A DNA stretch of 64,000 nucleotides, from positions 29,953,889-30,017,888 of the forward strand of contig CM067510.1 in the NCBI GenBank assembly GCA_034509495.1, written 5' to 3'. The notes beneath the pieces are model-generated. The model had not been told where the DNA came from, made no database searches, and worked only from the letters and a program-made list of their open reading frames with translations. Each line of letters starts with the position of its first letter. Within the stretch, counting starts at the first letter, position 1. Source of the DNA: Acestrorhynchus altus. Lineage: Eukaryota; Chordata; Actinopteri; Characiformes; Acestrorhynchidae. Below are positions 60,825-64,000 of this stretch, piece after piece. A program made the translations under genes and the position numbers.

Positions 60825-63289
60825 GAAAAGAAACAAGGAGGGAGTAAGGGGGGGAAGAGAAAAGAACACGAGAAAGAACAGAAAAAGAGGAGAAGGAAAA
60901 ACAGAAGGAGGGAGAAATTGAGCGAAAGAGCGATAAAGAGAGGACGAAGAGAAGACGATGGTGAGAGAGAGATGAAGGCTGCTGCAGACAAACTCTGGAG
61001 GAACGGCAGACAGGAATCAGAGGTCAGAGGTTTTATCGTTCAGCGGAAAAGCTGATCTGACCACTGATTAGCTCGGCCTTCGCAGAGCGCCGACTTACAG
61101 GCTGACACTGAAAACCCTCAAACCACAGTCGGTACAGCTCTCCACTGCCTCACATCCTTCATCACCAGCCTCTCAAACATTCTCACTTGAAGGACGTTGA
61201 AGGCTGGAGAGTTCAGCGTTCATAGCATATCTACATATTTAGTGGTCTCCCGGTGGACTTGATAGGCCAGTTTATCTCATAAACCCCAAAGTCAAATCAG
61301 CTGAGACTCAGAGTTTGAGGCACATTTATAAATGAATTCATATTAAATAATTCAATGATTTATCAATTTTCTTGTCTAGTTCATAATATTACAGAGGAAG
61401 GCTGCATTATACCATTAATGTCAGATATATTAACCACATTTAAGCTCTGAGAAAAGATTTAATCACAGGGAGAAAGACTGAAGAGTTCATTAGTCCACAG
61501 TGTTAGAATCTCTGTCTTCATAAATCTGCTCTCAAAAGGTGTGTTTTTAACCAAGAGGAGCGTAAACCAATTACTCTAAAGGCGCAAAAATGACTCTCAA
61601 GAGGATAATGTTAGTCGTTATGCATTATAAAGCTCTGGCGGTCAATATCTAGCAACCAGACGGGTCAGCAGATTCACAGAGCACCCAATTAACCCCTTCA
61701 TACACAATGAGGGTAATATAACAACAGAGAAGGCACTTAAAATGAAGCCACTGCTTTTGGTCAGGTCACATAGGAGGGCTGGGTTTGTACGCCCGATGCA
61801 ATGTGGAAGCTATGAAAAGGTCTGAACTTACCTCTCTCGTGAGGAGGTGCGACGTTGATAAAACTTCTACACTTCTCACCTGGGGACAAAGACCGAGCAG
61901 GCTTTATTAGGAGAAAGCTGCCATTAACAGCAGTGTAAATCAGGGTTAAAGTGGTGCTTTTACTGAGCTGAAGGAAACGCAAACTGACCTATTATGAAGG
62001 AAGATTAAAGGAAGTGTGGACGTTATCGCAGTGTGCACATATGCACTTCACAGGACATGCAATATCATGTGGAATGTAAAACGAGCATTTTAAAACATTT
62101 CTATTGCTTGATACGAAAGAAAGATTCAAACGGGGCTCATTTGCATATCTACTCATCTACCAGAGGCAGTTTCTGGCTGCCCAGTATCATTGATTTTACT
62201 CCGATACTGGATACACAGAGTGCTTTATTAATCATGAAATGGATTGTTGACACTTTGGATCTTCTGATAGAACCAGAAGGGTTTTACTTTTCACAAATTC
62301 CATTTTATTTTTCCTTTCCTTTTTTTGTGAACATGCATCATCAAATATGCATCACAGGGCTCTGGTGATTTCCATGATCACAATATATATATCATAATTT
62401 ATGATGGTGCTACAAGCTACAGCAGCCATCAGCAGAAGCCAGACATATAAACACAGGTTTACAGCTCCATAAATGTTCAACTGTTCCTTGTTGATGTTTT
62501 GCCAGACCCTCATTCTCCACCATACCCCCTTATTCTCAATAAAAATGGAAATTTTGCCTTTGAAACATTGCTGTAACTGGTCCATTCTGGGACCAAAATG
62601 TGCAAACAGAGCTCAGATCCTCTGCAATATGAGTGTGTGGCTCCTACTCCACTCATAATATGTCGGTCAGTGGGTTTGGAGGATCATCCGATGCTTTAAG
62701 TATGATCTGAGAGCATTAGCTTCTCAGCTGGTCTAAATCCTCAGTTCTAATTACAAGGAACCCACTGAACAGAACCACAGACCTGCTGATATGCTGAAAC
62801 ACATGGACTCACAAAAACCCAAAACACCCCTCAGATCTGTCCTGAAACCTACTTTAACTCTCTGAACTTTGGAGATCATCTCCAGAACATCTGTCCCAGA
62901 TGTGGGTGGGCTGCTTACTGCTTGTTTCAGGGACTTTAAAGCTGAAAACGGGGAGAAAAAGCTTGAAAGGGCTCTCCTTTACCTATCAGGTCGATGTTCT
63001 GCTCGCAGGAGAACCAGATCCCGCTGTGAAACCTCCTCATGACGAACTTGTCCTCCCCGGTCTCCCACACGTACTGGACCAGCCGGCTGTCGTTGGTGCC
63101 GGTCGTGCTGTTGTAGCGGATACAGTACGCCTGCCTGCCCACCACCGGCCCCGTGCAGAAGGGCTTGACCACCTTGCGCTGACCCTCGCACCAGTGGCTC
63201 GTGGCGAGCGCGGACACGGCCAGCAGCATTGCGGCCAGGTTCAGCGCCAGCGCAAGAGATGCGCGGCGCCGCCGGTCCAGACCCGACAT
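52013..63289 (-). CDS. gsg1l2: GSG1L2-type four-helix membrane protein, claudin/PMP22 superfamily (five exons)
   Basis: Exons 63289-62983, 61879-61832, 60744-60592, 52534-52423 and 52313-52013 join with phases 1,1,1,2 into 306 residues. Helices lie at about 11-30, 120-143, 158-180 and 203-223. The first extracellular loop has the claudin-like GIWFSC motif, more cysteines (C45, C56, C95, C106) and sequons at N60 and N66. Blocks ETGEDKF, GEKCRSFI, NVIDGLKLNAFAA, GMVAHMMY, LGPEDWKPQSWDYSW and AWGSFTACMASSVTT match the GSG1/GSG1L family. GSG1L binds AMPA receptors as an auxiliary subunit; whether GSG1L2 does so is not established. Assignment to GSG1L2 rather than GSG1L rests on the neighbour dhrs7c and on the short cytosolic tail ending in an acidic-Cys motif (EEYC). 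Start ATG 63289 has G at -3. Confidence 0.88.
52423..52534 (-). CDS. gsg1l2: gsg1l2 exon 4
   Basis: Encodes LLGMVAHMMYTTAFQLTVSL and GPEDWKPQSWDYSWSY: the end of helix 3, the second extracellular loop and the start of helix 4. The acceptor is tactgttgcag, ending at 52535; the donor is gtaagc from 52422. The exon ends with two bases (AT) completed by the C of exon 5, giving Ile207. Confidence 0.88.
52852..53037. mobile_element. hAT-like MITE in gsg1l2 intron 4
   Basis: 186 bp with about 28-bp inverted ends: 'cagtgttcctcaaccctgg' and 'tcctggaggca' on the left, the reverse on the right. Flanking 8-mers TTATAGGA (52844-52851) and CTATAGGG (53038-53045) match at six of eight. Same family as 50170-50348; a left half also occurs at 53708-53810. 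Confidence 0.8.
53150..53398 (-). repeat. Dispersed repeat (reverse copy of 2265-2660 family)
   Basis: Contains 'agtgctgagaatgaccca'-like and 'ggggtcctgaccattgaag' blocks, the reverse complement of the copy in the dhrs7c intron. Confidence 0.7.
53708..53812. mobile_element. Half copy of the hAT-like MITE
   Basis: 'cagtgctcctcaagcatgg' then 'tcctggaggcacccctaccc' matches the left half of 52852-53037; the right half is missing. Confidence 0.6.
54115..54515. repeat. Widespread fish repeat, partly duplicated
   Basis: 'ggggcacaaggcag', 'caccagtccattgca', 'ctaggggcaacttaa', 'cggccaattcaccctcc' and 'aatcgaaccc' are hallmark words of a very common teleost interspersed repeat (recollection). The opening part occurs twice (about 54115 and 54270). 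Confidence 0.6.
54516..56615. other. gsg1l2 intron 4, unassigned
   Basis: No exon or clear repeat found; some short frames occur without features. Confidence 0.35.
56622..56694. repeat. (AAT)n microsatellite
   Basis: About 24 AAT units with two AGT interruptions. Confidence 0.95.
56700..60590. other. gsg1l2 intron 4, unassigned
   Basis: No additional exon recognised. 59980-60300 is repeat-free and GC-richer than its surroundings and might be regulatory. The protein is complete without any exon from here. Confidence 0.35.
60592..60744 (-). CDS. gsg1l2: gsg1l2 exon 3
   Basis: Encodes VLWLCIVAECLYILLLST and NVIDGLKLNAFAAIFTVLSG: helix 2 and the start of helix 3. The acceptor is preceded directly by a long (CT)n tract (reverse of the GA run 60747-60819). 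The donor is gtaact, weak at +5. The longer frame 60470-60991 fuses this exon with intron on both sides. Confidence 0.9.
60745..60990. repeat. (GA)n microsatellite and purine-rich tail next to gsg1l2 exon 3
   Basis: (GA)n at about 60747-60819, followed by a purine-only-like stretch to about 60985. On the transcribed (minus) strand it is a long pyrimidine tract ending at the acceptor CAG of exon 3. The reading frames rich in Arg/Glu or Ser/Leu are artefacts. Confidence 0.95.
60991..61831. other. gsg1l2 intron 2
   Basis: Nothing recognised beyond intron sequence. Confidence 0.5.
61832..61879 (-). CDS. gsg1l2: gsg1l2 exon 2 (48 bp)
   Basis: A micro-exon encoding GEKCRSFINVAPPHER. The acceptor is gtccccag, ending at 61880; the donor is gtaagt from 61831. 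Length divisible by three and phase 1 on both sides, so skipping it would keep the frame. Confidence 0.88.
61880..62982. other. gsg1l2 intron 1
   Basis: About 1.1 kb between exons 1 and 2; no repeats or other genes recognised. Confidence 0.55.
62983..63289 (-). CDS. gsg1l2: gsg1l2 exon 1
   Basis: Residues 1-102 plus one base: basic N-terminus, first helix and most of the first extracellular loop. The donor is gtaaag at 62982-62977. The opposite-strand frame of 147 codons is an antisense shadow of this GC-rich exon. Confidence 0.88.
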
Positions 63290-63395
63290 GACTGGAGACT
63301 CCGGGACCCCGTATCCAAAGACCAGGAAGAGGAGGAGGGTTAAAGTGAGTCACAGTCAGGCGCTTTACCTTCAGGACGTTCAGAGGTGGACTGGC

Positions 63396-63396
63396 T

Positions 63397-63445
<49 letters not shown>
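63396..63445. repeat. (GA)n microsatellite in the gsg1l2 5' leader
   Basis: About 25 GA units, (CT)n on the transcribed strand, roughly 107 bp upstream of the start codon. Confidence 0.95.
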
Positions 63446-63449
<4 letters not shown>

Positions 63450-63565
63450 CTCCCCGCCCGCTCCGCAATGCGCGCCCTCAGAGTGCGCAATTTTGCATTG
63501 TCGGGCAAATCTGCACACAGTCCTGCTGCCCCGAGGGCGGCCAGTGTGCACCAGCTTATACAGGA
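63446..63565 (-). promoter_or_regulatory. Candidate gsg1l2 promoter
   Basis: GC-rich upstream sequence with 'ccccgcccgctcc' (about 63452-63464) and, on the minus strand, a TATA-like 'ctgtataagc' at 63563-63554. A start near 63525 would put the (CT)n tract in the 5' UTR. No experimental support. Confidence 0.35.
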
Positions 63566-63889
63566 TCAGAGGCTGTTCATGGTCTCCTCTGATCCCAGTA
63601 TGAATTTGCAATCCTCTAAATACAAACAACATCCTTTAAAAGTTTTGTCAATGGAAATTCAATGTGCTTTGTGAAATGCGCATCATGCAGAATGAAACCC
63701 AGCTACTCAGGCTCAGTGGACAGCATGTATTAAAAGAAGTTCAATTAAATTCACTTAAAATCACAGCACCATGGCTGTCTGGGATTTGTTTCAACCTTAG
63801 GACCTGGTTTCTGCACTCACTGTTCATTTTTATCAGCTCCACTGACCACGCAGGAGCACCTTGTAGTTCTAGAATTAGAATGCTGTCCA

Positions 63890-64000
63890 TTTGTTTCTCT
63901 GCATACCTTGTTAGCCTTCTTTCACCCTGCTCATCCAAGATCAGGAGCCCACGGGACCACTTCAGAGCAGGTATCATTTGGGTCATTCTCAGCACTGCAG
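63890..64000 (+). repeat. Dispersed repeat (2265-2660 family), cut by the window edge
   Basis: 'gatcaggagcccacgggacc' and 'gggtcattctcagcactgca' match the copy in the dhrs7c intron. Confidence 0.65.

Noticed and set aside
60470..60991. 173-codon minus-strand frame around gsg1l2 exon 3
   Set aside because: Only 60592-60744 is exon; the rest is the (CT)n tract and intron read through in frame.
62900..63674. Plus-strand frames over the gsg1l2 first exon
   Set aside because: Antisense shadows of a GC-rich exon and of the (GA)n tract; the minus strand has the real exon with a donor and family motifs.

Overview
This window is nuclear DNA of a ray-finned (teleost) fish. It is AT-rich, has intron-split genes with GT/AG boundaries, many microsatellites, and a dense load of fish-type repeats: Tc1/mariner, hAT-like MITEs, tRNA-derived SINEs, a LINE 3' end, Ty3/gypsy remnants and a solo LTR. 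Several repeat families look like those I associate with otophysan fishes (characin/electric-fish/catfish side), but that placement comes from memory and is weak. There are no bacterial operons, no CRISPR array and no tRNA or rRNA gene.

Three protein-coding genes can be supported exon by exon. (1) 1607-3059, plus strand: the last three coding exons of a DHRS7C-type short-chain dehydrogenase/reductase; earlier exons lie off the left edge. (2) 33954-45789, plus strand: a complete two-exon heparan sulfate glucosamine 3-O-sulfotransferase of the HS3ST2/3/4/6 class, 335 residues, with a 10.8 kb intron, a CpG-rich promoter and a repeat-rich 5' leader. (3) 52013-63289, minus strand: a complete five-exon GSG1L2-type (claudin/PMP22 superfamily) four-helix membrane protein of 306 residues. 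Genes 2 and 3 are convergent.

Layout: 1-1606 repeats; 1607-3059 dhrs7c; about 3.1-33.5 kb a 30 kb gene-poor interval holding almost all of the recognisable Tc1, LINE and gypsy fragments, the solo LTR, a 61-bp tandem array and some complex, repeat-free segments that may be conserved regulatory DNA; 33.5-45.8 kb the sulfotransferase gene, whose intron has two minisatellites and several repeat-free segments; 45.8-52 kb the convergent intergenic region with a 49-bp satellite-like array and nested transposons; 52-63.3 kb gsg1l2; then its promoter side to the end.

The genes do not form a pathway. DHRS7C acts in muscle sarcoplasmic reticulum, HS3ST in the Golgi, and GSG1L-type proteins at the cell surface as relatives of AMPA-receptor auxiliary subunits. 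What links them is inherited neighbourhood: DHRS7C and GSG1L2 are neighbours in human 17p13, and an HS3ST gene next to a GSG1L-family gene recurs on human 16p12 (HS3ST4/GSG1L). I found no clearly new biological system. The best leads are the synteny, an unusual residue in the sulfotransferase active region, a start-overlapping upstream ORF, an exon-like minisatellite and several nested transposon structures.
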